A DNA stretch of 64,000 bases from Stichopus chloronotus. Lineage: Eukaryota; Echinodermata; Holothuroidea; Aspidochirotida; Stichopodidae. Where the stretch lies: assembly GCA_021234535.1 (NCBI GenBank), contig CM037832.1, forward strand, positions 2,114,359-2,178,358, read 5' to 3'. Below the pieces are notes generated by a model, which was not told the DNA's origin, did not search any database, and saw nothing but the letters and a program-made list of their open reading frames with translations. Positions within the stretch are counted from its first letter, which is position 1. Each line of letters begins with the position of its first letter. This document shows, one piece after another, positions 11,501-20,998 of this stretch. Position numbers and translations under genes: made by a program.

Positions 11501-14500
11501 CTCGCCACTTTCATCATCAAATGAAGCAACGTCGTTTCAATAACTGATGTTTACGGTGTTAGGTCCCGCTACATGCATCTCAAATGGCGCAAAGCAAAAT
11601 CCTGATTTCAATTATGACGTAATGTTTGGCAATAAAAAGACTCACTGCTTTGGTAAGACAGTCAATAGTGGACTCAACACTATTCTCATGAAAAATTTTG
11701 CGGAGAGAATAATGCCAACTTGGACATTGATTCCTTCTGTGCATTCACCCCATTCTTGGCACACTTCTCTTGTTAGGGGTATTCGGTAGTACTCCGTCTG
11801 ATTGAACATTCTCGATGACGTCAGGAACGATCCACTTTCGGCAGGGAATGTCTCGCATATCTGGTCAGACCCGTTGATAACGTACGCTATCGTCCATTGC
11901 CCAAGATCGATGTGTTCCAAATTATTCAAACAAAGTATTTCTAACTCTTCGCTGAGCCCCTCCGAGCATACTTTGTCATCTCGAAAGCGGGTGTCATCGA
12001 CCAAGTCAAAATGATTGTGAAAAAGCTGAGACTGACATTTTGCAAGGAACAAGGTTGGCAGTATTGGAACTACAAAAGGAAAGAAAACAAAGCGTTCTCT
12101 TTATACATACCAGTAAAGAGTATATAAAGATGAGGGGGGGGGTAGGGGGCACTGGCTCCCACCTCTGAAGCCAGTCGGGATAAAATCGCTCTAGTCCTGG
12201 GATTCAACGGCAAGGGGGAAAGAAAAAGATTGAAAACTCTCAGCAAGGGTTGGGCCAAGTATGGGTAAGTGGAACCACCCCCCCCCCCTTGGCTGATGCT
12301 CACCCAGTCGGGGAGTCTTAGTCTATACGATACAGAATGTAGTCCGTCCCACTGTTTTCGCTCGCCAGAGGGAATTTCCTGAAGGGAACCAACAATTTTC
12401 GGACTGTAACTTAGAGTCCCACCCCCGGTCATTCAGTAGTTCCATCCCACATTACTAGTCAGCACATGCCCTGCCCACCTTACCAAGAAACATGAAGGCA
12501 GAGTGCACAGTTTATGTAGGCCTGTAGGTAATTTCAAGTAGACCCATAGGTAATTTCATCCCATGTCGCAAAGCCTATTTGCTGCTTTTTTCTCATGTGT
12601 TGGCCATGCGGTATGCCTACAGTGACTGGAGGAGAGAAGTACAGTGCAGGTAGTATGCCCAATAAAACCCAAATACCAGCACAATTATTGACTTATATAA
12701 GCTTTTAATTATTACCGATCTTCTAACATATTACTATAGGATAACTATAGCATTTCGTGCGCCTTCTACTTTTACCCATTAGATTCGAGGGGAAAAAATA
12801 AATCAGCGCTTAAACTATGTTCCTTTAGTGTATATACAGTTCATGAAAATGACATGAAACTGTTAACTTTCGCGATCATCTCAAGCAGCCTTCTTGACCA
12901 AATGACTGGCCTCATAATGTTAAACTTACAGTCCTGTCATTGTATGTGACACACTGCAGCCTACCACACATAGACGATAACCGGAACTCTATGTTATTTA
13001 CATCGAATTTCGCAAAATCTGAAACGAAAGAAACCTGATCAATAAGGCCTTTAAAAAAATTAAGGCATTCTTATTACCTCATATTGCTGGAACTTCCGGG
13101 GGCTTTGAAGCCTGAAGCCGGGGCTCTCCAGGAGTCCTAACACCCCTGGGCCCCACGCTTGCACACTCGCGCTTGGCGCTCGTGGTGCACCAAAGGCGTG
13201 ATAGTGACACTCCCATCCATGTCAATGGGGGAATCACAGGTTGTGCCCCCACACCTCTGACATCATGCACACACGTACGTCACTGATACATCATTTGTTT
13301 ATTATTTAAATCAAACAAAAGACGACAATGGGGCTCGCGGGAATGCCATTTCAGTGGAAAATATCAACAAACTACGCAGGAAAAGATATATAAAGAAACT
13401 GGAAAAAAGAGCTTGCCGCAGCAGCGTGTGGGATTGTAACTGTCATACTTTTAGTAGAAACTGCAATCCGTAGGGATAATTGCAGAAAATATTTAAATCG
13501 AATTGCCAGGTCTCTAATGAAAATGGTATCAGTAACTAGTGTTGGCAACAGTTCCAAAATATCGACATCGGGTCACCGGGATCCATAGTCTGTCCGGTAT
13601 ACCGGAAAATATAAACTTCCGTTCTTAGGGCATTTAAGATACATTTTGCGCTGGTCTGATAGGGGAACGACAAAAAAGTGGTCTTCGTAAGGAAAAATCA
13701 ACTTTTTTGTGACACGTGCAATATACGTTGGTGAAAGTTTGGATCCAGGACGCAATTGCAGAATGGGGTACTGACACCGACGGTCTGGCACCCGGATGCA
13801 AAAACTATCATCAACATTCCATTTCCCATATAGAGATTTTGTGACTCACTTGATTTAACTGAAGTAAACTCGCCATTTCGTGAGGGATTCGTTGATTGTC
13901 CTGGCATCATCTAACCTACTACATGCCCTGTGCAACATAGTTTTTATTTTTTTGACGGGGTGGTCTCTTTTTGTCTTTTCTTATTTTTAACGGGAACAGC
14001 AAGACTATTACACAGCGCATTAATGTTATTGAACAGTTGATTTTCAATGAACGATATGTTGAGATGGATAGTCGTACTGCAATAACACATTTTCCATTCA
14101 CACATTAAACGTTTTAGATTTACCGGTGCATCAAAGTCTACGTTGAGTCCGATAGAAAGTTTTATCATCACCCAGAATGGCAAATGTTTCCTCAAGGGCA
14201 TTTTTTAAACATATCATTCGTTCTTGCATGTATTTACCAGCTCCTCATTTTGAGATCACTGATCTTCTCCTGGTTCCCCTACACGCGGTATGCACCGTTT
14301 CCAAGAGAACAATTCAAACATTCACTGTAATTGTTTTCTCTTTTCTTTTTGTAATTTTAATTGGAGCTATACTGAAAGTAAACGGTAGTACCATATACCA
14401 CCACTGAGCTCTCCGCTGACTTATACAGTAAAGGAGTAACTTTCGAGACCCCTAATTCGTACATACAAGGTATGCAAGGAGTACCTTCATGCCAGACATT

Positions 14501-16352
14501 AACTACGGTACCTTATCATTTGAAAGCAAGGATTGACCTACCATGGTACTTACAAATTTCCCTATATCAACCATTCACATGTTGAGCTAAAAAGGGTGGA
14601 AGTATAGGCCTAAGCGTGGTCGTCCACGACCGCTTGACAAGGCTCTTTGACCGAAATATCGTTCCGACCTCTTCGAAATTCTAGAACAATCTATAACTCC
14701 TTCAGTCGTTCTCATTTTCACATCATTTGTACTTCCATTAAAAAAGCGGTGATGGCTGAAAACATGAAAAAGCTATCGCCTTGGCTGCCCTCGTTTTCCC
14801 TTGAGTTAATAGATCCTGCTGATATACAGAATCTAATGGTGGTATGCGACCTATAAATCGTCTCTTTATTTCCCTCAGTAACTTCACTGTACTCTAAATG
14901 AAATTATGTTGGTATTAGTCTTACTCAGACGTTACGCCATTTTAATTTAGCTTAGCATTTCTTTTCCTTTTTGCTTTAGTCCTTGTGATTTGTATCATTC
15001 ACCAGCGTAGTTTGGGGTAACTCTTGTCACCTGCTTTGGAGAGTGAATAAATCAGACAAAAATGCCCTTCATTCTACCAACAAAAATGATTTACATCCAC
15101 AAGCGCCGTGCTCCTCTGATTTACGGCTCAGTACGGCTTGTACCGAAACAAATAACATTAAAAGATAAGACAGTTCTGTTGTAGTGATCCGCAAAGAACA
15201 ACAGAAAGTCACACTGAGCAAAGAACGACAGAAAGTTACACTGAACTTTTTTGTCCCTTTCACTGAGATCCTGGTATAGAAATGCTCCACAATAAAGTGT
15301 ACCAAGCCACTTAGTGAGAGCTGCCTGGCTTAAAATATATGATGAAACCGCATTGTTTTGCAAGTACGTTGTGTCTATACTTCGTGATTAATTCGCGAAT
15401 CTCCATGCGGATATAGATACAACACAGATGGGGGCTTACCCTTCCCGTTCGTTACGAACCATATTTGTCGTAGCAGGGCACTGATTCCTTGTAAGGTCGT
15501 ATGGCAAGCCGTTCTACTTTTTATTCCCGATTTGATGATATCATCAAATAATTAGTGATATCATTAAATGTTTAAAGATATCTACAATTACTTTCATGAT
15601 ATCTTTAATTAGTTCGAGACATTTGCAATTCTTCCCAGCTATTTGCTAATATCAATGAATCGAATTCATGATATCTGGAACACATTTCATGATATCTGTA
15701 AAAGATGCATTATATACATATATCAAAAATTGAATTATTGGTATCATTAATTCAGTAACAGATTTCATCAAATCTATTGCAGATATCAGTAATACAGCAA
15801 CGCATATCGTTAATTTTGGCCTATTTAAAGATATCTTATGATATATTTAAATATGAGCCGAGTTTATAGCCATAAAATTTCCATCTTGGCCCACAAGAAA
15901 ATCGGTATACACAGGACCCAACAATGTCTTCAATTGGCCTCCGAAACGTGGGACGAAGCGGGTGAGTATCACCATACTCCCTGGCCTTGCCGCTGCTTGA
16001 GATATATCAGGTGTTTTCACGTCATAAGTCACAAACAAACGCACATAAAAATGCGCGACCACGCAAGCGCATACGCTCGTGGTTAACTTTTGTATACTTG
16101 CCAACGTAAAGTATCACGTTCAAGTGTAAGTAAAAGGCGAGCTTAAAGTCCATAGATCGTATTTATAGGAACTACAATGTTATGGTAACCAAACGGTGAA
16201 TGTCCGCACTGACTACGCGATAACAATAGTAACGATGTTAAAGATTTCAAGTTACCCGGTATAGTCATAAGCGTCTCGTCTATAAAACCGATTAGACAGG
16301 CCAGGAACAAGATAGTCCACTTTGTGTCTTGCAACCCCGTTAGCACTGGCAT
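440..16352 (-). CDS. SLC18-family vesicular amine/acetylcholine transporter-like protein, 3' end beyond window
   Basis: Nine exons join in phase: 16352-16256, 12069-11646, 11286-11228, 9042-8959, 5993-5898, 5687-5598, 5003-4893, 3735-3640 and 518-440, giving residues 1-378 of a transporter that is about 515 residues long in vertebrate VMATs. Family members exchange lumenal protons for cytosolic monoamine or acetylcholine across vesicle membranes. Seen here: TM1 with IDETLMT (D25); a lumenal loop of about 100 residues; TM2 with K157; TM4 with ARLLHG (R208); the MFS loop DNDKERG at 232-238; GPPFGG at 255-260; and TM7 with ESALPHW (E334). These align with VMAT2 D33, K138, R189, the DEERG loop, GPPFG and E312, from memory of the family. 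The start is the first ATG after an in-frame TAA. Family placement is secure to the SLC18/MFS level. The substrate is unknown, and an acetylcholine, amine or orphan transporter are all possible. Confidence 0.86.
840..885. repeat. GTGC/GT-rich simple repeat
   Basis: Irregular alternation of GTGCGT, GTGCAT and GTGTGT. The tract is purine/pyrimidine alternating and could form Z-DNA. The reverse-strand ORFs across it are an artefact of the repeat. Confidence 0.8.
1005..1640. repeat. Imperfect tandem repeat, about 158-bp unit, four copies
   Basis: The anchor TTGCTGATTTT recurs at about 1021, 1182, 1337 and 1496. Each is followed by a poly-A stretch, then GCCCCAAAATT, TTCCA, ATCTTGAGA and GCAAAATTTTGCAA. 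The unit contains the short palindrome AAATTTTGCAAA. Copies differ by scattered substitutions and indels. Confidence 0.85.
2321..2413. repeat. 48-bp direct repeat, two copies
   Basis: Two copies of a segment starting TTGCCCTGTCCCC, continuing ATGAACG.TCAATATATAAG and ending GTTGTC, at 2321 and 2369. They differ at a few positions. Confidence 0.8.
3640..3735 (-). CDS. SLC18-like exon 8 (TM7)
   Basis: The exon codes residues 322-352 plus split codons at both ends. It includes SIIESALPHWM, matching the VMAT2 TM7 motif around E312 (MLEPALPIWM). The family proline after Glu is Ser here. The acceptor is TTTTTTAG; the donor is G/GTCTGT, a weaker but valid GT site. The phase agrees with exons 7 and 9. 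Confidence 0.85.
3736..4892 (-). other. SLC18-like intron 7
   Basis: Intron of 1.16 kb. Its plus-strand ORFs (for example at 4374-4721) are low-complexity and unsupported. No repeat or other gene was recognised. Confidence 0.6.
4893..5003 (-). CDS. SLC18-like exon 7 (cytosolic loop into TM7)
   Basis: Codes residues 285-320. A hydrophilic stretch (GNSRDESVRGSR) is followed by LLLDPYI, which matches the VMAT motif LLKDPYI before TM7. Acceptor CTATAG, donor A/GTGAGT. The open frame is bounded by an upstream in-frame stop just before the acceptor, which supports the exon edge. Confidence 0.85.
5004..5597 (-). other. SLC18-like intron 6 with compound microsatellite
   Basis: Intron of 594 bp. Its left half is plain AT-rich sequence. 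A compound (AT)n and (GACA)n microsatellite occupies 5459-5542, close to the splice donor of exon 6. Confidence 0.7.
5459..5542. repeat. Compound (AT)n / (GACA)n microsatellite
   Basis: An ATATAT run (about 5466-5500) passes into GACAGACA repeats (about 5501-5542). Opposite-strand ORFs here are only the translated repeat. Confidence 0.9.
5598..5687 (-). CDS. SLC18-like exon 6 (TM5 with GPPFGG, TM6)
   Basis: Codes residues 255-283: GPPFGG, then LIFYILGNAAPYLIMG. It parallels the vertebrate [21 protein letters not shown] segment. Acceptor TTTTTCAG, donor G/GTGAGT. This is the strongest family signature in the gene. Confidence 0.9.
5898..5993 (-). CDS. SLC18-like exon 5 (cytosolic loop, TM5 start)
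   Basis: Codes residues 223-253 with DNDKERGIAVGM, equivalent to the DEERG.AMGIA motif of vesicular transporters. Acceptor TATATAG, donor G/GTGAGT. A 210-bp intron separates it from exon 6. Confidence 0.88.
6312..6437. repeat. (AAT)n trinucleotide repeat with GAT interruption
   Basis: About 125 bp of AAT units, with ATG/GAT units in the middle. It produces spurious poly-Asn, poly-Ile and poly-Tyr frames. Confidence 0.95.
6950..7060. repeat. Long G-run and C-run pair
   Basis: A run of about 14 G is followed roughly 80 bp later by a run of about 14 C. The two can pair as a stem on one strand, or form G-quadruplex and i-motif structures. A further C-run of similar length lies at about 7277-7291. 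Confidence 0.85.
8101..8666. mobile_element. Non-autonomous DNA transposon (MITE), long TIRs, TTAA target duplication
   Basis: TTAA at 8101-8104 and at 8663-8666 bracket an element whose ends are AAGGATGGTCCAGCC and the inverted complement with one mismatch. The arms stay alignable for about 185 bp (8105-8285 against 8480-8662) at roughly three-quarters identity, around a loop of about 195 bp. TTAA targets are used by piggyBac and Kolobok superfamilies. No transposase frame is present. Confidence 0.82.
8667..8920. repeat. Dispersed repeat, copy 1
   Basis: About 250 bp starting AGACAAAAATTCATCACC. It is highly similar, in the same orientation, to 54985-55245. The TTAA-flanked MITE lies directly on its left edge, which suggests insertion into a TTTAAAGAC site of this repeat. 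Confidence 0.85.
8959..9042 (-). CDS. SLC18-like exon 4 (TM4)
   Basis: Codes residues 195-221 ending LLTIG, with ILSARLLHGIS equal to the vertebrate LLIARSLQGIG motif that carries VMAT2 R189. Acceptor TTTTTTCCAG, donor A/GTGAGT. The GAT-rich tract begins within about 20 bp of the acceptor. Confidence 0.88.
9060..9800. repeat. Degenerate GAT/ATC-rich low-complexity tract
   Basis: About 740 bp dominated by GATGAT, GATAAT and GGTGGT triplets with no fixed period. The frames across it translate into Met/Asp or His/Ile runs and are not genes. Confidence 0.95.
10011..11145. mobile_element. Terminal-inverted-repeat element filled with GATATC palindromes
   Basis: The two ends are perfect 27-bp inverted repeats starting TATGGCAAGCCGTTTTACTT (10011-10037 and 11119-11145). 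The flanks are TGTACG and TGTACC, a possible 5-bp target duplication TGTAC. The interior has three parts: a left array with units of about 21 bp (AGATATCTAGAATTTAATTG), a unique centre (about 10300-10610), and a right array in which GATATC recurs every 15-25 bp. Four TGACGTCA motifs lie in the right array. No protein frame is present. The superfamily is unassigned; a fold-back or satellite-carrying MITE is the best description. Confidence 0.85.
10620..10777. promoter_or_regulatory. Four CRE-type TGACGTCA palindromes
   Basis: Exact TGACGTCA at 10620-10627, 10642-10649, 10685-10692 and 10770-10777, each directly after GATATC. This is the consensus for CREB/ATF bZIP proteins. The sequence match is direct; function is inference. 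Confidence 0.6.
11228..11286 (-). CDS. SLC18-like exon 3 (TM3)
   Basis: Short exon for residues 175-193, TGFLPVHNVAIMFGVISCT, matching the IPIFAGFCIMF region of VMAT TM3. Acceptor ATTTTAG, donor G/GTAAAT. It joins exon 2 by completing CA/C (His174). Confidence 0.82.
11646..12069 (-). CDS. SLC18-like exon 2 (end of TM1, lumenal loop, TM2)
   Basis: Codes residues 34-173. PILPTLF completes the TM1 motif (vertebrate VPIIPSYL). A long acidic, Cys-bearing lumenal loop follows, with N-glycosylation sequons NGS (98) and NQT (122). INVQVGIILSAKFF then begins TM2 with K157. Acceptor TTTTGTAG, donor CA/GTGAGT. Confidence 0.88.
13080..13270. other. GC-rich block of unknown origin
   Basis: A sharply GC-rich segment inside AT-rich DNA, with GGGGGC, CCGGGGCTC, CGCGCTTGGCGCTCG and CCCCAC motifs. 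Its composition differs from both neighbours, as an inserted element would. No ends or coding frame could be defined. Confidence 0.45.
15500..15850. mobile_element. One-ended relative of the GATATC-array element
   Basis: Starts with the same 27-bp terminus, one substitution different, at 15500-15526. It continues through GATATC and ATGATATC motifs spaced 15-35 bp to about 15850. No opposite inverted end was found nearby, so it is truncated or decayed. Confidence 0.78.
16256..16352 (-). CDS. SLC18-like exon 1 (N-terminus and TM1)
   Basis: ATG at 16350-16352 is the first Met after an in-frame TAA only two codons upstream. It codes residues 1-32: eleven hydrophilic residues, then TM1 with LIGFIDETLMTIP. 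D25 corresponds to the proton- and substrate-coupling Asp (D33 of VMAT2); the Asn that follows it in VMAT is Glu here. Donor G/GTAACT. Confidence 0.85.
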
Positions 16353-19300
16353 CTCCACTTAATAGCAGTTACAGTATCTGATAATTCTGTCGCCACACTT
16401 TCTTCTATCCCCTCTGCATCAGTTTTGTCCACTTGTTAATCACTTCCTCACAGCCAGTCGTTCCAATTGCTTTAAAAAGAAAATTAAATGACACGTTATT
16501 TAAAAAAAAAAGTCCCTACAGTCACTTAAAATTAATTAATTATCGCGGCAACGCGTTACACTATTATATGAGGATGTGGTTGGTTAGGGAAAACCTATTG
16601 AAATCTACAGAAAATATAAGACAAGAGGAGTTTGCTTACGGTGGGGGGGGGGGGGCATACCAGGCATACGAAGGGCATACGGTACTGCATTTCCGTATCA
16701 GACTGGTTGATTTCCTTTCATCCACGTCGGACCACGCCAAGAGAGAAAATAAATATAGCTACACTTGTGGCGGTGCACTTCGAGTTTCTTGACCCCAATG
16801 CAATCAGTCACTGTGACTCAACTGTCCAGTGAAAAAAAAAAAAGTGTGGGACTGAAGATATGTTCATCCCCCACCCAAATATTTGCCAAGTTCTCCAAGA
16901 ATATACGAAAGAGGATGCATAAGTTTATAATTCTTGTATCAACGTTAACATATTTTATATGCATTAGCATTTTCCTACATTTACTTTTTGGTCTAATTAA
17001 TTTGAGAAATTGCAAACGTGGGATTTCCGTTTCAAGACTGCACATGCAGCCCAGAAAGTGCAGTTTCCTGTCATCGTAGGAGTTTAAAATGCCAGTTTTC
17101 TTGTACGCTTCTTGTACGCTGACAGACACTGTCACTCCCTTTAGATATTCCTGCCGGTACCCCCCCCCCCCACCAATACCTTCGAAGAGCAGTGGGTATT
17201 TGTGTTATAGATCGGCTTAAAACAGTTTAAAATTTTTTCCCACATTTTAGAGGCTTAGGCCTTACAGGGAAAATGCAATGACGGTTAGTAAACCCTCTAT
17301 ACTAAGTCATGACTGGTTCTTTTTCAGTGTAATAGGACATCATTTTTGTTGAATCCCTTAATTGTGCAGCATAGCACCTTGCTTATGCAGTACTGATATT
17401 CAGCAAGGTCATGAAAAGTATAACTGTAAAAGAAATAAAGAGAGAATTGGAAGGTTGTGATGATTTTTCAAAATAAGGTCGGGGCGACCCCCATTTCCTT
17501 TAATTCAAAAAGCCAATTACACTGCACTGAGAACCCAAAGCTTCATCCATCCTCTCAACTCACTGGTAGAGATCACACAAGTAGCCCTGCAGAACCTGAG
17601 AGTATTTCTTGAATGCTTAGAGAAATCTGCATTTTTAGATTTTTTTTCCGCACTGAGACGGATAAAAAATGTTTTTAATCTTAGAGTGAGCATCGTTCGG
17701 CGATCCTGCAAATTCATTGACTTTTTTGTTTTGGTTCAAGATCAATTATTATATTACGGGTGCATGTTCTTTTTTTTACCCATAAAAAACCCCCATCCCC
17801 CCAAAAAAGTCGAACACAATTTGGACCCACTTCTGACCTCTAAAAGCCCACAACCTCAGAATGAAAGGGAGACTAAGTAGCCAGTGGGAAGGCGTCTTCC
17901 GGCGATCTGGGGGGGGGGTACTTTTATCCATGATCAGCAGGCTCCACTTAGATAGTCTTGAACCATAATAGTCTCGCCACATTCCTAGCCAGCAAGTTAT
18001 GATGGATATCATTTGCCTCCCGCCCACCACCTGTCTGAAAGATGCACCTAATCCTTTTCATTCTTCTCATTGAAAGGGTTTCCGTACCTCTGGATGTGGT
18101 ATCACGTTGTTGCGTCTCTTTTTTTCTCCTTTGTCATTTTACAACGCTTTTGCTCTATGAGCTTAATTACAAAAGAAAAAGAAGGAAAAGATGAATTTAA
18201 AAAAATCCTGACATCTTCTCCCTTCTTAGTGTGTACAAGAAAATGCAGAGCACAATATGACGAACTTTTCGAAAATCATTCACCAGTGCTGTTAAGAACA
18301 GTCTTGTGTTAATTCATGATTTAGTTGACGATCAATTTAGGCATGCCCTTTTTTTTCCCCGAAATGCCGGGCATTCATGCAACACAACCATTCTTTTTAA
18401 CCTTACATGCATTGTAATATGTGGTATCAAACATCACTGATATCGTATGTAACAAAAGACCTTAATTTCTGCTCACCTCAAGAGGGTAGAGTTACGATTA
18501 AAAGATAGCGATTTTCAGCAATTGTGCAGGTTGGTTTAAAAAGCGCCAAAGGTGAAAGTTACACCATGTCCCTTCCAGGTTAAATTCTCCGTACGTGCAT
18601 TACCGCGAAAAGGCAAACGTGTGAGCATGATATGTACCGTAACCGGTATTCTCAGAGGCGGAGGTGCCATTGAAAGGGGTGATAAGGAGAAGAGGGAAGA
18701 GGTGGCGAAGGTGGTCGATTATAATTTTTAGTTGTTTATGAGTGGGGAGGGGTGTTTTGGCTAGTCCTTTCGGATACTTATTTCCTACTAACAGACCATC
18801 GGGAAGCAGTAACAAAACTGTCATAGACACGCTATATCTTTCTCACACTATCGAGCTATATAGAAGACACTTGTCTTTCAGCCGACTCCTTACGAGAACA
18901 TCGTTTTCTGTAAACTGAAAATAAAAAGATTCCATTTGCAATCCGCACGGGGGTTCCCTGGCCCCCCTAACGTGAGATAGATAGGCCTATGCTGTCCAGT
19001 TGAGTTGTTATTGTTCGTCTCCTGTATTGTGAGTACATCTGCAGTTGTCAATTATTCCTGCATGAATAAACATGCACCTGCACATATTGCAACAGCATTT
19101 CGCTAGCATGCGGGCTTGAAGATCAAAAGGAAGATATTCTGTAACACTTAGATGCAGTGAGTTTTGTTGTTGTTGTTGTTTTCTCTGTCGTTTCTCTGTA
19201 GCCACTCACTTACAGCATGGAAGCTCCATGGTTACAGTAACAAAGTTACCCAGCTGCAGCCCAACTAGCAACCCTATATCCAGAGAACTTTGTATTTAAT

Positions 19301-20591
19301 ATCTTGTCTAGCCTATAAATTTACCTCAACACTTTCTCAAAACTCAGGGAGCAATATACCCTTCCGGCCATTTCTTACACTTTTCATTTTCTTGTGGGTT
19401 GCCTTTACGACAATGTAGTTCAACGTATAGTGGTGTCCTATAGCCTACGTGATGCTCGCCGTCTGCGGCATATAGTCAAAACATGAGGTAACTTTTTGAA
19501 ATGGTTTATCGTTCTTTTCAAGTTATATACTCTGTCCCATTCATGCATTGCTAATCACATAGGTTGCGTATGGATATAAAATCAAATGTAGTGAAAAGTG
19601 AAACTGTGCGTGACGCATAAGCTTGCCGGCATCTTTGATCTAAACAACGCATGATAGTTATATAATAAGTATCGTATTTATGCATTGCAATTTGCAGTCA
19701 CCGATCCTAAACTAGGAACTTTAGTAAGTTGTAATTTATCGTTCCCATGCATAGGCGGAGATAAAAATCTGTCAGCATTTGTAGTGGTACCGGTAGTCTC
19801 ATTTTCAGTCGGAAAACAAAAATTTGATTAGCACGATCAGACACTGTGGTTAGGTGGTAAAATTGAACTGTGTAACCATCTACCAAATTATATTCTGGAC
19901 TGTAAGGCTAACTTTAGACTATACAGAGCAGATTTATTATGTACATCAAACTCTATACCGAAGGTGCGCAGAACCGTAGACTGCAAAGAAAGGGAAGCAG
20001 GGAGTCGCGTCCCGCTAGAATGTTCTTTTTTAAATTGTAAGTATTACGTCACATGTGTTTGTGATATTACAATCTAACCTACACGGGGCCTGCCGACCTA
20101 CACAATCCATTATTCAATAATCTACGGTTTGTATATAGGGACAACATTTGCTTCAGAAGCATTACTAGTGAAGATAGATACAATTCCTTTCAGGGTATTC
20201 TTTTGCACAATTTGCACATTCCTCAAGTTTAAGGTGAGGTATCTGAAGCCATCATTGAACAAATCTCTGCATCCTGGTATGGCTTTGTATAGCTTTGAAA
20301 GGTTTAAAAGACCGAGAGGCAAAACATGCCTCAGAGTGCAAAAAGTAACAAGAGGTAAACACCTGCCAAAATTCGGGAGTGAGACAGGTCCTAACGTGTG
20401 CAAAAATAACAACAAAATAAAGATTCAGGCACAACAAAATTAGTGTCAAATTTACCTTTTCCTACCGTGAAGGACGGCAAGTCTTGCTGTTTACAGTCTG
20501 CTTTCAGAAACTTCTAGTGCAGTCCACTTCCTGCTTACATTCAAATTGTGTCGGTTGGTCGATACATCCAATGCATGAGTATTGACAACCA
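16353..20591. other. Intergenic, transporter 5' side
   Basis: Lies upstream of the minus-strand transporter gene. Seen: a G-run near 16641, a C-run near 17161, a G-run near 17911 and a short (TTG)n near 19165. No coding frame with recognisable similarity and no clear core promoter. Confidence 0.55.
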
Positions 20592-20998
20592 AGTTGTTAC
20601 GGAAGCGTATAAGAGGAAAAGTGTAAAACAAATTGTGTGGAAAAATGACTTTTCTTTTCTTAAACCTTGACAGTTTTACCGGTTACTCAACTGTCAAAAT
20701 GACGAAAATCTGAAGTTTGTCATTTGACATTACTCAACATCGTTTCAAAACAGACAAAATGTTGAAAAATTTGAAAACAAATTGACATTTAAAAAAAAAA
20801 AAAAAATGAGTTCTGTCAATTTGACAAGATGTTGCAAAATGGCGATTTTCTAAATTTTGAAATTTTGACAAGTTTATCAAATTGCCAAATTTTAGATTTC
20901 TTTAATTTGGACGAGTTTAAGTCTTCAAAAGTCTTCTTTTTGACGGGACAGTTCTTTTTTTTTCATTCACACATCATTTATACGCTTCCGTAAGTTGT
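20592..20998. mobile_element. MITE with TACGGAAGCGTATAA inverted ends
   Basis: Perfect 15-bp inverted ends at 20598-20612 and 20978-20992 are flanked by the 6-bp direct repeat AGTTGT (20592-20597 and 20993-20998). The interior of about 365 bp is AT-rich, with repeated TTGACA/TGTCAA-like words and poly-A, and no ORF. The superfamily is not assigned. Confidence 0.85.

Larger units (their letters stand above)
12070..16255 (-). other. SLC18-like intron 1
   Basis: Intron of 4.2 kb. It holds homopolymer C/G runs (about 12130 and 12280), a GC-rich block (13080-13270) and a partial GATATC-array element (15500-15850). The small minus frames at 13573-13791 and 13944-14201 have no recognisable similarity or splice context. 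Confidence 0.65.

Noticed and set aside
12070..12432. 120-codon minus-strand frame next to transporter exon 2
   Set aside because: Gly and Pro runs come from G and C homopolymers. The exon 2 acceptor at 12070 ends the coding sequence there, and exon 1 at 16256-16352 joins in phase.
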